Shown here piece by piece: positions 43,476 through 52,033 of a stretch of DNA of 64,000 bases (the stretch's first letter is position 1; the number at the start of each line of letters is the position of its first letter). The stretch is from positions 5,674,001 through 5,738,000 of the forward strand of contig NZ_CP108381.1 in assembly GCF_035956715.1 (NCBI RefSeq), written 5' to 3'. A program made the translations under genes and the position numbers. The stretch comes from Nocardia sp. NBC_01329 (GTDB lineage Bacteria; Actinomycetota; Actinomycetes; Mycobacteriales; Mycobacteriaceae). The notes under the pieces are model-generated. The model ran no database searches. It was not told where the DNA came from and saw only the letters and a list, made by a program, of their open reading frames with translations.

Positions 43476-45824
43476 GTGACTACACCACTGAATCTTCCGG
43501 TGCTGTTCCTGACCGATCCCATCGTGCTCCCCGGGATGGTCGTGCCGATCGAACTGGACGAATCCGCACAGGCGGCGATCGACGCAGCGCAGGCCGCGAA
43601 GACCGGGACCGTACTTCTGGCCCCGCGACTCACCGAGGGTTACGCCGCCTACGGCGTGATCGCCACCATCGAACAGATCGGCCGGGTGCGCGGCGGCGCG
43701 GCGGCCGCTGTGCTCAAGGCGGAACGGCGCGCGAAAATCGGGCACGGTGTCACCGGCCCCGGTGCGGCGCTGTGGGTGGAAGCCGAACCGGTCGATATCC
43801 CCGCCGCCGACGGCCGCACCCGCGAACTGGCCGCCGAATATAAAAAACTCGTCGTCTCGGTACTCCAGCGGCGTGAGGCATGGCAGATGGTCGACGCGTT
43901 CAACCAGCTGACCGAACCGTCCGCCATCGCCGATACCGCCGGCTATGCCGCGTATCTCACCGATGAGCAGAAACGCGAACTGCTCGACACCCCGGATGTC
44001 GCGCAGCGGCTGAACCTGCTGATCGACTGGACCCGGGCCCATATCGCCGAGGCCGAGGTCACCGAGAAGATCGGTGACGAGGTCCGCGAGAACATGGAGA
44101 AGAGTCAGCGCGAATTCCTGCTGCGCCAGCAACTCAACGCCATCCGCAAGGAACTGGGCGAGGACGAACCGGACGGCGCCGACGACTACCGCGCCCGGGT
44201 CGAGCAGGCCGACCTGCCCGAGAACGTGCGCGAAGCGGCCCTGCGTGAGGTGGGCCGACTGGAGCGGTCCAGCGATCAGAGCCCCGAGAGCGGCTGGATC
44301 CGGACCTGGCTCGATACCGTGCTGGAATTGCCGTGGCAGGTGAAAACCGAGGATTCCACCGATGTGGCGGCGGCCCGGGCCGTGCTCGACGCCGACCACC
44401 ACGGTCTGGACGAGGTGAAGGACCGGATGGTCGAGTACCTGGCGGTCCGTGCGCGGCGTGCCCGGCGCGGCTTGGCGGTCGTGGGCGGGCGCGGATCCGG
44501 CACAGTGCTGGTCCTGGCCGGGCCGCCCGGTGTCGGCAAGACCTCGCTGGGTGAATCCGTAGCCCGGGCTCTCGGCCGGAAGTTCGTGCGCGTCGCCCTG
44601 GGCGGTGTGCGCGACGAAGCGGAGATCCGCGGTCACCGGCGCACCTATGTGGGCGCCATGCCCGGCCGGGTCGTGCGGGCGCTCGAGGAAGCCGGATCGA
44701 TGAATCCGGTCGTGCTGCTGGACGAGGTCGACAAGCTCGGCTCGGATTTCCGCGGCGATCCGGCGGCAGCCCTGCTCGAGGTGCTCGATCCCGCCCAGAA
44801 CCACACCTTCCGCGATCACTACCTGGATATGGACCTGGATCTGTCCGATGTGCTGTTCCTGGCCACGGCCAATGTCATGGACACCATCCCCGGTCCGCTG
44901 CTGGACCGGATGGAAGTGATCACGGTCGACGGGTACACCGAGGACGACAAGGTAGCCATCGCCCGTGACTTCCTGCTGCCCCGGCAGCTGGAACGCAATG
45001 CGCTGACCGCCGCGGAAGTCCGGGTCACCGACCAGGCACTGCGCGAGATCGCGGCCGACTACACCCGGGAAGCCGGTGTGCGGCAGCTGGAACGGCTGAT
45101 CGCCAAGGCACTGCGCAAGGCGGCGACCCGGTTGTCCGAGGTCGATGCGTCGGCGGCCGCGCTGACCATCGATATCGGGGACCTGAAGGATTATCTCGGG
45201 CGGCCGCGCTTCACCCCGGATTCGGCGGAGCGTACCGCTGTGCCGGGCGTGGCGACCGGGCTGGCGGTCACCGGTCTGGGTGGTGATGTCCTCTACATCG
45301 AGGCCAACACCGCGGCCGGCGAACGTGCCCTGACGCTGACCGGCCAACTCGGCGACGTCATGAAGGAATCGGCGCAGATCGCGCTGACCTATGTGCGGTC
45401 GCATCTGGGCGAGATCGGTATCGAATCGGCGGTGCTGGACGGGAACCTGCACGTCCACTTTCCCGCCGGAGCGGTGCCCAAGGACGGCCCGTCCGCCGGT
45501 GTCACCATGGTCACCGCGCTGGTATCGCTGGCACTGGGCCGCCCGGTGCGCTCCGATGTCGGAATGACCGGCGAGGTCACCTTGAACGGCCGGGTGCTGC
45601 CGATCGGCGGGGTGAAGCAGAAACTGCTCGCCGCTCAACGTGCGGGGCTGAAGACGGTGTTCATCCCGGCGCGCAACGAGCCGGACCTGGACGATGTCCC
45701 CGCCGATGTGCTGGCCGATCTCGACGTCCGCCCGGTGAGCGATGTCGCCGAGATCCTCGCCCACGCCATCGAACCGGTCCGTGAACCGGCCGTGGACAGC
45801 CGAACCCTGGCGGTCAGCGCCTGA
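43476..45824 (+). CDS. lon: ATP-dependent Lon protease
   Basis: Product of 782 residues from the GTG at 43476, eight bases after GGAGG. The N-terminal substrate-binding domain begins VLFLTDPIVLPGMVVPIEL. The AAA+ module has Walker A GPPGVGKT and Walker B VVLLDEVDKL. The C-terminal protease domain has the catalytic Ser in KDGPSAGVTM and Lys in GGVKQKLLAA. Lon is absent from M. tuberculosis but present in many relatives. Expression appears governed by a stress sigma factor and HspR. Confidence 0.96.
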   Translation: MTTPLNLPVLFLTDPIVLPGMVVPIELDESAQAAIDAAQAAKTGTVLLAPRLTEGYAAYGVIATIEQIGRVRGGAAAAVLKAERRAKIGHGVTGPGAALWVEAEPVDIPAADGRTRELAAEYKKLVVSVLQRREAWQMVDAFNQLTEPSAIADTAGYAAYLTDEQKRELLDTPDVAQRLNLLIDWTRAHIAEAEVTEKIGDEVRENMEKSQREFLLRQQLNAIRKELGEDEPDGADDYRARVEQADLPENVREAALREVGRLERSSDQSPESGWIRTWLDTVLELPWQVKTEDSTDVAAARAVLDADHHGLDEVKDRMVEYLAVRARRARRGLAVVGGRGSGTVLVLAGPPGVGKTSLGESVARALGRKFVRVALGGVRDEAEIRGHRRTYVGAMPGRVVRALEEAGSMNPVVLLDEVDKLGSDFRGDPAAALLEVLDPAQNHTFRDHYLDMDLDLSDVLFLATANVMDTIPGPLLDRMEVITVDGYTEDDKVAIARDFLLPRQLERNALTAAEVRVTDQALREIAADYTREAGVRQLERLIAKALRKAATRLSEVDASAAALTIDIGDLKDYLGRPRFTPDSAERTAVPGVATGLAVTGLGGDVLYIEANTAAGERALTLTGQLGDVMKESAQIALTYVRSHLGEIGIESAVLDGNLHVHFPAGAVPKDGPSAGVTMVTALVSLALGRPVRSDVGMTGEVTLNGRVLPIGGVKQKLLAAQRAGLKTVFIPARNEPDLDDVPADVLADLDVRPVSDVAEILAHAIEPVREPAVDSRTLAVSA

Positions 45825-45915
45825 TCCACGCGAACGGGCCGCGGTAGCTCCCGGTGAAGCCACCGCGGCCTGTTCCGTATCCAGCGGGTTCTTTTCGCCC
45901 GATCCCGGCCCGCGC

Positions 45916-45942
45916 CCATCCGATCCGCCGATCCACCCGAAT
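45916..45942 (+). promoter_or_regulatory. SigK-type promoter of the fasciclin gene
   Basis: CCATCC (45916-45921), 15 bases, then CCGAAT (45937-45942). This equals the mycobacterial SigK consensus as I recall it. The predicted leader is about 60 nt. Confidence 0.65.
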
Positions 45943-46006
45943 TCCGTCCTGCAATGTTCGCGGTGCGGCCGCACAGGGTCGGCCTGGCTGAAAGTGATGG
46001 GAATCC

Positions 46007-46654
46007 ATGAAGAGCATGCAACGCGGTGTGCTTGCGGCGGCGCTCGTTTCGACCGCCGCCCTGCTGGGATCGACGGCGTGTTCCGGTGACGCGTCCAGCG
46101 ACTCCGCCGCCACGGCCACGAATAGTCCGATGGCGAGCACCCCGGCCGCCGGCGAACCGGCCACCGGTCTCGTCGGACCCGGTTGCGCCGACTACGCGGC
46201 CCAAGTACCCAGCGGGGCCGGTTCGGTCGGCGGAATGGCGCAGGACCCGGTCGCGGTGGCGGCCTCGAACAACCCGATGCTGAAGACACTGGTCCAGGCG
46301 GTATCGGGTCAGCTCAACCCGAAGGTGAATCTGGTCGATACGCTCAACGGCGGCGAGTTCACCGTCTTCGCTCCGGTCGATTCTGCCTTCGCCGCGGTCG
46401 ACCCGGCGACGATCGAGAGTCTGAAGACCGATTCCGACACGTTGACGAAGGTCCTCACCTACCACGTCGTTCCCGGCCGGATCGCGCCCGCCGATATCGC
46501 CGGTGACCACGTCACGGTCGAAGGCGGAACCGTCGAGGCCACCCGCACCGGCGAGAACATCGAGATCGGCGACGCCGCGGTGATCTGCGGCGGTGTGCAG
46601 ACCGCCAACGCCACGGTCTACATGATCGACAAGGTACTCATGCCGCCGACCTGA
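46007..46654 (+). CDS. Fasciclin (FAS1) domain lipoprotein, MPT83-like
   Basis: Product of 215 residues. A lipoprotein signal ends in LLGSTAC, Cys near residue 25. After a Ser/Ala-rich linker, one FAS1 domain fills residues about 80-215 (VDTLNGGEFTVFAPVDSAF, LTYHVVPGRI, ICGGVQTANATVYMIDKVLM). It is close in layout to MPT83/MPT70, the classic SigK targets of M. tuberculosis. It is followed by sigK-rskA and carries its own SigK-type promoter. Confidence 0.92.
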   Translation: MKSMQRGVLAAALVSTAALLGSTACSGDASSDSAATATNSPMASTPAAGEPATGLVGPGCADYAAQVPSGAGSVGGMAQDPVAVAASNNPMLKTLVQAVSGQLNPKVNLVDTLNGGEFTVFAPVDSAFAAVDPATIESLKTDSDTLTKVLTYHVVPGRIAPADIAGDHVTVEGGTVEATRTGENIEIGDAAVICGGVQTANATVYMIDKVLMPPT

Positions 46655-46750
46655 CTGTTTCGGATGCGTGTGCAGGGCGAGTGCACCAGACTGGCGTCAT
46701 GATGCGTTGTGTTCGGCACGGTGATCTGGACGACAACCCGGGCGGCGAAC

Positions 46751-46777
46751 CGATCCCGGCCGAGGGCTGCGGCGAAT
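46751..46777 (+). promoter_or_regulatory. Possible SigK-type autoregulatory promoter of sigK
   Basis: CGATCC (46751-46756), 15 bases, GCGAAT (46772-46777): one mismatch per box, same spacing as the two better sites nearby. It lies 28 bp before the sigK ATG. Confidence 0.4.
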
Positions 46778-46805
46778 GCCTTGCCATGCAGTCGAGGGCG
46801 CGCTC

Positions 46806-47471
46806 ATGACGAATCGGCCGGGGTCCGGCCCCGGACCGATCCGGTTGGCGGATTCGGAAACCGACGATGCGGCGGCATGCTCGGTCCGGACCGACGGACA
46901 CGACGACCGTGCGACGCAGCGTCGGCTCGCCGACCTGCTGTCCGCGGCCGGGGACGGCGATCGGGACGCGTTCACCCGGTTCTACCGGGAGACCAGTCCC
47001 CGCGTGTTCGGGCTGGCGCGGCGGATCCTGCGCAGCCCGGCGGCGGCCGAGGAAGCCACCCAGGAGGTATACCTCCAGGTCTGGTCCGCGGCGGCACGCT
47101 ACGACCCGGCTCGGTCGAGCGCCATCGGCTGGTTGATGATGATCACCCATCGGCGCGCGGTCGACCGGGTACGGTCCGAGGAGTCGGCCGCCGGTAGGGA
47201 CCTCGTCTACGGGCACACCCATCTGGGGCGCGATCACGACGTCGTCTCCGAGACGGTGGACCAGCGCCTCGACGAGCAGGCGGTACGCGACTGTCTCGAG
47301 GTACTGACCTCCACCCAGCGGCAGGCGGTCGCTCTCGCCTATTACAGCGGGCGCACCTACCGCGAGGTGGCCGACCACCTCGAATCTCCGCTACCCACAA
47401 TCAAGAGCCGCATCCGCGATGGTCTGAAGCGGCTCCAGAACTGCCTGGCAGGGGTTGCCTCCGATGCCTGA
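46806..47471 (+). CDS. sigK: ECF sigma factor SigK
   Basis: Product of 221 residues from the ATG at 46806, after GAGGG. Region 2 is at about residues 50-118 (FTRFYRETSPRVFGLARRIL, EEATQEVYLQVW). Region 4 is at about 155-210 (LTSTQRQAVALAYYSGRTYR and LPTIKSRIRDGLKRLQ). The SigK identity rests on the rskA partner overlapping by 8 bp and the neighbouring MPT83-like gene. An upstream ATG at 46776 falls inside the promoter-like sequence and is not preferred. Confidence 0.9.
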   Translation: MTNRPGSGPGPIRLADSETDDAAACSVRTDGHDDRATQRRLADLLSAAGDGDRDAFTRFYRETSPRVFGLARRILRSPAAAEEATQEVYLQVWSAAARYDPARSSAIGWLMMITHRRAVDRVRSEESAAGRDLVYGHTHLGRDHDVVSETVDQRLDEQAVRDCLEVLTSTQRQAVALAYYSGRTYREVADHLESPLPTIKSRIRDGLKRLQNCLAGVASDA

Positions 47472-48315
47472 TACCGCACCACCCGATTCGCCGGAGAACA
47501 GCGGCGACCTGCTGGACCTGGCGTTTCCGTACGCCCTCGACGCGGTGGCCGCCGCCGAGGAGGCGGAGATCGAACAGCGTGTGCGTGCCGCCGACCCAGA
47601 GACCGCGCGTTCCTTCGACGGCACCGTCCGAGAGGTGCGGGAAGCGATGGCGGCGCTGTCGGTTCTCGACGCCCAAACGCCCCCGGCCCGGATCGAGGCG
47701 CGAATTCTCGCGGCACTCGACCACCCGCCCGGAGCCCGCTCCGCGGTGCGGTCCGATTCGCCGCACGACGAAATCAGCGATCCGACCCGGCTCACGCAGA
47801 CCGATCCGCCGGACATCGGCACCACCGATGAACTCACTCTCGCCCGGGACCGTAGGCGGGCGCTTTCGCGCCGGTGGGCCGTGCTCGGTGCGGCCGCCGC
47901 GGTGGTGGTCGCCATCGGTATCGCGGTCGGTGTGGGTGTGGTCGCGCAGCGCGGCGACGAGCCGGGCGGGACCGTGACCGCGCAGGAGGTGCTGAACCAG
48001 CCCGACGCCCGGACCACCAGCACCCGGATCGGCACCGACGGCATTCTCACCGTGCATGTATCCGATGCGCTGAGTGCGGCCACCGTTTCCTTCGACGCGA
48101 CGCCCGAACCGCCTCCCGGCAGTGACTATCAGCTGTGGCTGATCGATGCGAGCGGGACGCCGCGTTCGGCCGGGGTGCTGGCCGAGCTTCCGGGCGCGAG
48201 CGATCCGTACGTCACCGAGTTCACCGGTTCTGATCAGCTCGCGATAACGCTGGAGCCGGATGGCGGGTCACCCGCGCCCACCACCGATCCGATCGCGGCT
48301 CTCACCCTCGGCTGA
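47464..48315 (+). CDS. rskA: Anti-sigma-K factor RskA
   Basis: Product of 283 residues. The cytoplasmic N-terminal anti-sigma part (LLDLAFPYALDAVAAAEEAE) is followed by a linker, one membrane helix at about residues 138-162 (WAVLGAAAAVVVAIGIAVGV) and an extracytoplasmic RskA C-terminal domain (DYQLWLIDASGTPRSAGVL). It holds SigK inactive until regulated proteolysis of the membrane protein. It overlaps sigK by 8 bp, which favours matched synthesis. Confidence 0.92.
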   Translation: MPDTAPPDSPENSGDLLDLAFPYALDAVAAAEEAEIEQRVRAADPETARSFDGTVREVREAMAALSVLDAQTPPARIEARILAALDHPPGARSAVRSDSPHDEISDPTRLTQTDPPDIGTTDELTLARDRRRALSRRWAVLGAAAAVVVAIGIAVGVGVVAQRGDEPGGTVTAQEVLNQPDARTTSTRIGTDGILTVHVSDALSAATVSFDATPEPPPGSDYQLWLIDASGTPRSAGVLAELPGASDPYVTEFTGSDQLAITLEPDGGSPAPTTDPIAALTLG

Positions 48316-48368
48316 GCTCGGCCCGGTCCGGGTTTGCCGAGGCTTCCGCCCCGCGGCCGGAAGTGACA

Positions 48369-48395
48369 CCATCCGCAGTGGCTGGTGTGACGAAT
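48369..48395 (+). promoter_or_regulatory. SigK-type promoter of the molybdopterin oxidoreductase
   Basis: CCATCC (48369-48374), 15 bases, ACGAAT (48390-48395): a perfect -35 and one mismatch in -10. Confidence 0.6.
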
Positions 48396-48400
48396 TCCCA

Positions 48401-48426
48401 TCCGTCGGGGCGCCCGCCCCGACGGA
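48401..48426 (+). other. Hairpin at the 5' end of the predicted leader
   Basis: Perfect 11-bp stem TCCGTCGGGGC with GCCCCGACGGA and a 4-nt loop, beginning about 6 bp after the SigK-type -10 box and ending 15 bp before the ATG. It could be a 5' stabiliser, a translational control element, or a terminator for rskA read-through. Confidence 0.6.
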
Positions 48427-48441
48427 TGAACGAGGACGCTG

Positions 48442-50049
48442 ATGCAGGACACGACGAGTTCGGCCGGTTCCCCGGCGCCGGGCCCAGCGGCCCGGTACCC
48501 CGTCGGACGGTTCGCGGCGGGGCTGAGCGGTCTGGCGGCCGCCGCGGTCGTCCTCGGTGTCGGTGAATTGGCCGCGGCTCTGATCGCCCCGGCGGCCGCG
48601 CCCTTCCTGGCGACCGGGGCGACCGTGGTCGACCACACGCCGCAGGCATTGCGCGAGTTCGCCATCGAACAATTCGGTACCCGCGACAAACCCGTCCTCT
48701 TCCTGTGTATGGGTGTGGTGATGGTGGTGCTCGCCGTGACGGCGGGGCTGCTGGAACGCCGCGGGCCCTATGGCAGCGCACTGCTGGCCGGGCTCGCGGT
48801 GGTCGTCGGTATCGCGGTACTCCAGCGGCCGACCGCGACCGCGGCCTACACGGTGCCGATCCTGCTGGGAGCCGCCGCCGGGGTGCTCACCCTCCGGGTG
48901 CTGATCACCCGGGCGCCGCGGCGCCGTTCCGGGCCGGGGCTCGTGTCCACCGAGGAGGGCTTGGGTGCGGACGGCGCCGAAGCGTCGCGGCGGCGGTTCC
49001 TGGGGCTGGCCGCCGGGGCTCTTGTACTCGCCGCGGGGTCCGCGGCGGCGGGGCGGTGGGCCGGGGAGCGGGCGCGGGCGGTGACCGCCGATCTGCGGCG
49101 GTTCGTGGTCCCGCGTCCACAGTTCGCGGCCGCGCCCGTACCGCTGGGAACCGATCCGCCCGTGCGGGGGATCACCGAATTCATCACTCCCAACGACACG
49201 TTCTACCGAATCGACACCGCCCTGCGGTTACCCGCGTTGACCAGCGACGACTGGCGACTACGGATCCACGGCATGGTGGACCGCGAAATCGAGTTCACCA
49301 TGGACGATCTGCTGCGGCGGCCCGCCGTGGAAAAAGTGATCACGCTGACCTGTGTCTCCAACGAGGTGGGCGGTGATCTGGTCGGCAACGCGACCTGGAT
49401 CGGGTACCCGCTCGCTGACCTCCTCGCCGAGGCCGGGATCCGGCCCGACGCGGATATGGTGCTGTCCACCAGCGCCGACGGCTTCACCGCGGGTACGCCC
49501 GTCGCGGCACTCACCGACGGTCGAGACGCTCTGCTAGCGGTGGGTATGAACGGTGAGCCGCTGCCGGTCGCGCACGGTTACCCGGCCCGCATGGTGGTGC
49601 CCGGCCTCTACGGATATGTCAGCGCCACGAAATGGGTCGTCGATCTGGAGATCACCAGATTCGATCGGGCCCGGGCTTATTGGACTCGGCGCGGCTGGTC
49701 GGCGCTCGGTCCGATCAAAACCGCCTCCCGTATCGATGTTCCGGCGGCATTCGGCAACATCACTCCCGGACCGGCGGTGGTGGCCGGGGTGGCCTGGGCT
49801 CAGCATCGCGGGATCGCCGCGGTGGAGGTGCAGGTCGACGACGGTCCCTGGCAACCGGCCGAGCTGGCGCCGGAGTATTCGCTGGATACCTGGCGTCAGT
49901 GGACCTGGCGCTGGGACGCGCCGCCCGGTTCGCATACGTTGCGGGTTCGGGCGACGGACGGGACCGGCCGGGTACAGACCGCCGACCGCGCCGACCCGGT
50001 ACCGGACGGCGCGACCGGCCGGCACACGCGGACGGTGACCGTCCGGTGA
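48442..50049 (+). CDS. Membrane-anchored molybdopterin-dependent oxidoreductase
   Basis: Sulfite-oxidase-fold enzyme, 535 residues. The N-terminal 170 residues contain about four membrane helices (FAAGLSGLAAAAVVLGVGEL onward), then a twin-arginine-like RRRFLGLAAGALVLAAGSA. The catalytic domain (about 225-420) has the molybdenum-ligand cysteine in LTCVSNEVGG. A C-terminal Mo-co dimerisation domain follows (PAVVAGVAWAQHRGIAAVEV, WRQWTWRWDAPPGSHTLRVR). The substrate is unknown; sulfoxide or similar small oxyanion chemistry is typical. SigK-type promoter upstream. Confidence 0.9.
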   Translation: MQDTTSSAGSPAPGPAARYPVGRFAAGLSGLAAAAVVLGVGELAAALIAPAAAPFLATGATVVDHTPQALREFAIEQFGTRDKPVLFLCMGVVMVVLAVTAGLLERRGPYGSALLAGLAVVVGIAVLQRPTATAAYTVPILLGAAAGVLTLRVLITRAPRRRSGPGLVSTEEGLGADGAEASRRRFLGLAAGALVLAAGSAAAGRWAGERARAVTADLRRFVVPRPQFAAAPVPLGTDPPVRGITEFITPNDTFYRIDTALRLPALTSDDWRLRIHGMVDREIEFTMDDLLRRPAVEKVITLTCVSNEVGGDLVGNATWIGYPLADLLAEAGIRPDADMVLSTSADGFTAGTPVAALTDGRDALLAVGMNGEPLPVAHGYPARMVVPGLYGYVSATKWVVDLEITRFDRARAYWTRRGWSALGPIKTASRIDVPAAFGNITPGPAVVAGVAWAQHRGIAAVEVQVDDGPWQPAELAPEYSLDTWRQWTWRWDAPPGSHTLRVRATDGTGRVQTADRADPVPDGATGRHTRTVTVR

Positions 50050-50058
50050 CCGTCCGCG
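50027..50058. terminator. Shared terminator between convergent genes
   Basis: Perfect 10-bp arms CGCGGACGGT (50027-50036) and ACCGTCCGCG (50049-50058) around a 12-nt loop. It spans the oxidoreductase stop and the gap to the convergent ABC transporter gene. Confidence 0.6.
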
Positions 50059-50063
50059 CCAGG

Positions 50064-51944
50064 CTACGCGGCCGCCGGTGCCGGATCGTCGGCGAACTGG
50101 GTCCGGTACAGCTCGGCGTACCGTCCGCCCAGGGCGAGCAACTCGGTATGCGTTCCGCGTTCCACGATGCCGCCGGATTCGACCACCAGGATCTGGTCGG
50201 CCGCACGTACTGTGGACAGCCGGTGGGCGATCACCAGCGCGGTGCGCCCCTGGAGCGCTTCGGTCAACGCCGCCTGTACCGCTGCCTCGGAAGTGGAGTC
50301 GAGGGAGGCAGTCGCCTCGTCCAGCACCACCACCCGCGGCTGTTTGAGCAGTAGCCGGGCGATGGTGAGTCGCTGGCGTTCCCCGCCGGAGAGTCGATAG
50401 CCGCGTTCCCCGACGACGGTGTCCAGACCGTCGGGCAGGCCGGCGATCAGCTCGCTCAGCCGGGCCCGTTCCAGCGCGTCCCACAACTGCTCCTCCTCGG
50501 CCGCCGGGGCTGCCAGCAGCAGATTGGCCCGGATGGTGTCATGGAACAGATGTCCGTCCTGGGTGACCAGACCGATGGTCTCCTGTATCGACGTCGTGGT
50601 GAGTTCGCGGATATCGGTGCCGTTGAGCCGGACGGCGCCCGAATCCACGTCGTACAGGCGGGAAACCAGTTGTGCGATGGTCGATTTACCGGCGCCCGAG
50701 GAACCCACCAGAGCGATGAGCTGACCGGGTTCGGCCCGCAGCGACACCCCGTGCAGCACTTCCTCACCACCGCGAGTGTCCAGTGTCGCCACCTCCTCCA
50801 GGGAGGCCAGCGAAACCTTATCCGCGGCAGGATATCCGAACCGCACATCGTCGAATTCCACCTCGACGGGCCCGGCGGGCACCGGCCGCGCATCCGGTGC
50901 GTCCTCGATCAGCGGCCGCAGATCGAGCACCTCGAACACCCGCTCGAAACTGACCAGCGCGGACATGATCTCCATTCGGGCGCTGGCGAGCGCGGTGAGG
51001 GGTGAGTACAGCCTGGTCAGCAGCAGCGACAGGGCCACCACGGCACCCGCGTCCAACTGCCCGCGCAGTGCGTACCATCCGCCCAGGCCGTAGACGAGTG
51101 CGACGGCCAGTGCCGATACCAGCGTCAAAGCCGTCACGAACACTGTTTGCAGCATCGCGGTGCGCACGCCGATATCGCGGACCCGCTGTGCGCGTAGGGC
51201 GAACTCGGCCGATTCCTGAGCCGGGCGGCCGAAGAGTTTCACCAGCGTCGCGCCCGGCGCGGAGAAGCGTTCGGTCATCTGCGTGCTCATCGAAGCGTTC
51301 AACCCCGCCGCTTCGCGCTGGATATCGGCCAGCCGGTCGCCCATCCGCCGGGCCGGGATCACGAATACCGGTAGCAGGAGCAGCGCGAGCAAGGTTATCT
51401 GCCAGGACAATTGGAACATCACCACCAGGGTGAGCGCCACGGTGACGATATTGGCGACCACACCGGACAGGGTGTCGCTGAACGCGCGCTGCGCCCCGAT
51501 CACATCGTTGTTCAACCGGCTGACCAGCGCTCCGGTCCGGGTCCGGGTGAAGAATGCGACCGGCATGCGCTGTACATGATCGAATACTGCGGTCCGCAGG
51601 TCGAGGATCAGGCCTTCGCCGATACGCGCCGAGAGCGCTCGGATGGCCAGGCCCATCCCGGCATCGAGGATCGCGAGCCCCGCGATGGCCAGCGCGAGGA
51701 GGATCACCGTCCGGGGTGGCGAACCGGCGAAGATATTGTCGACCACCCGGCCCGCGAGCAGTGGCGTGGCGACCACCAGTACCGCCGAGACCACGCTGAG
51801 CACCAGGAAGGCGATCAGCCGCCGCTGATGCGGTCGGGCGAAGCGCAGAATGCGCCGTGCTGTGGCGAGGCTGAACGACCGTTGCTCCTCCGGGGCGTGC
51901 ATGCGCCGGTACATCTGGTCCCAGGCCACCGATTCCATGCTCAT
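50064..51944 (-). CDS. ABC exporter, fused permease and ATPase
   Basis: Half-transporter of 626 residues. Six membrane helices span residues about 40-330 (LIAFLVLSVVSAVLVVATPL onward). The nucleotide-binding domain covers about 375-610, with Walker A GSSGAGKS, signature LSGGERQR, Walker B VVVLDEATASLD and the H-loop IAHRLST. It acts as a dimer; the substrate, drug or lipid, cannot be told. The start ATG at 51944 lies nine bases after AAGGA. The intergenic region upstream contains the palindrome CAATATTG. Confidence 0.9.
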   Translation of the reverse strand: MSMESVAWDQMYRRMHAPEEQRSFSLATARRILRFARPHQRRLIAFLVLSVVSAVLVVATPLLAGRVVDNIFAGSPPRTVILLALAIAGLAILDAGMGLAIRALSARIGEGLILDLRTAVFDHVQRMPVAFFTRTRTGALVSRLNNDVIGAQRAFSDTLSGVVANIVTVALTLVVMFQLSWQITLLALLLLPVFVIPARRMGDRLADIQREAAGLNASMSTQMTERFSAPGATLVKLFGRPAQESAEFALRAQRVRDIGVRTAMLQTVFVTALTLVSALAVALVYGLGGWYALRGQLDAGAVVALSLLLTRLYSPLTALASARMEIMSALVSFERVFEVLDLRPLIEDAPDARPVPAGPVEVEFDDVRFGYPAADKVSLASLEEVATLDTRGGEEVLHGVSLRAEPGQLIALVGSSGAGKSTIAQLVSRLYDVDSGAVRLNGTDIRELTTTSIQETIGLVTQDGHLFHDTIRANLLLAAPAAEEEQLWDALERARLSELIAGLPDGLDTVVGERGYRLSGGERQRLTIARLLLKQPRVVVLDEATASLDSTSEAAVQAALTEALQGRTALVIAHRLSTVRAADQILVVESGGIVERGTHTELLALGGRYAELYRTQFADDPAPAAA

Positions 51945-52033
51945 CTGACATGTCCTTCCGCTCCGGAGTCCGATTCAACTCCAGTGCACCGACACTAAAA
52001 GCTCAACCAATATTGATGTCAAGTTTCGATCGG

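Noticed and set aside
43458..46289. 943-codon minus-strand open frame over lon and the fasciclin gene
   Set aside because: Lon and the fasciclin lipoprotein have intact motifs on the other strand; the antisense product shows none.
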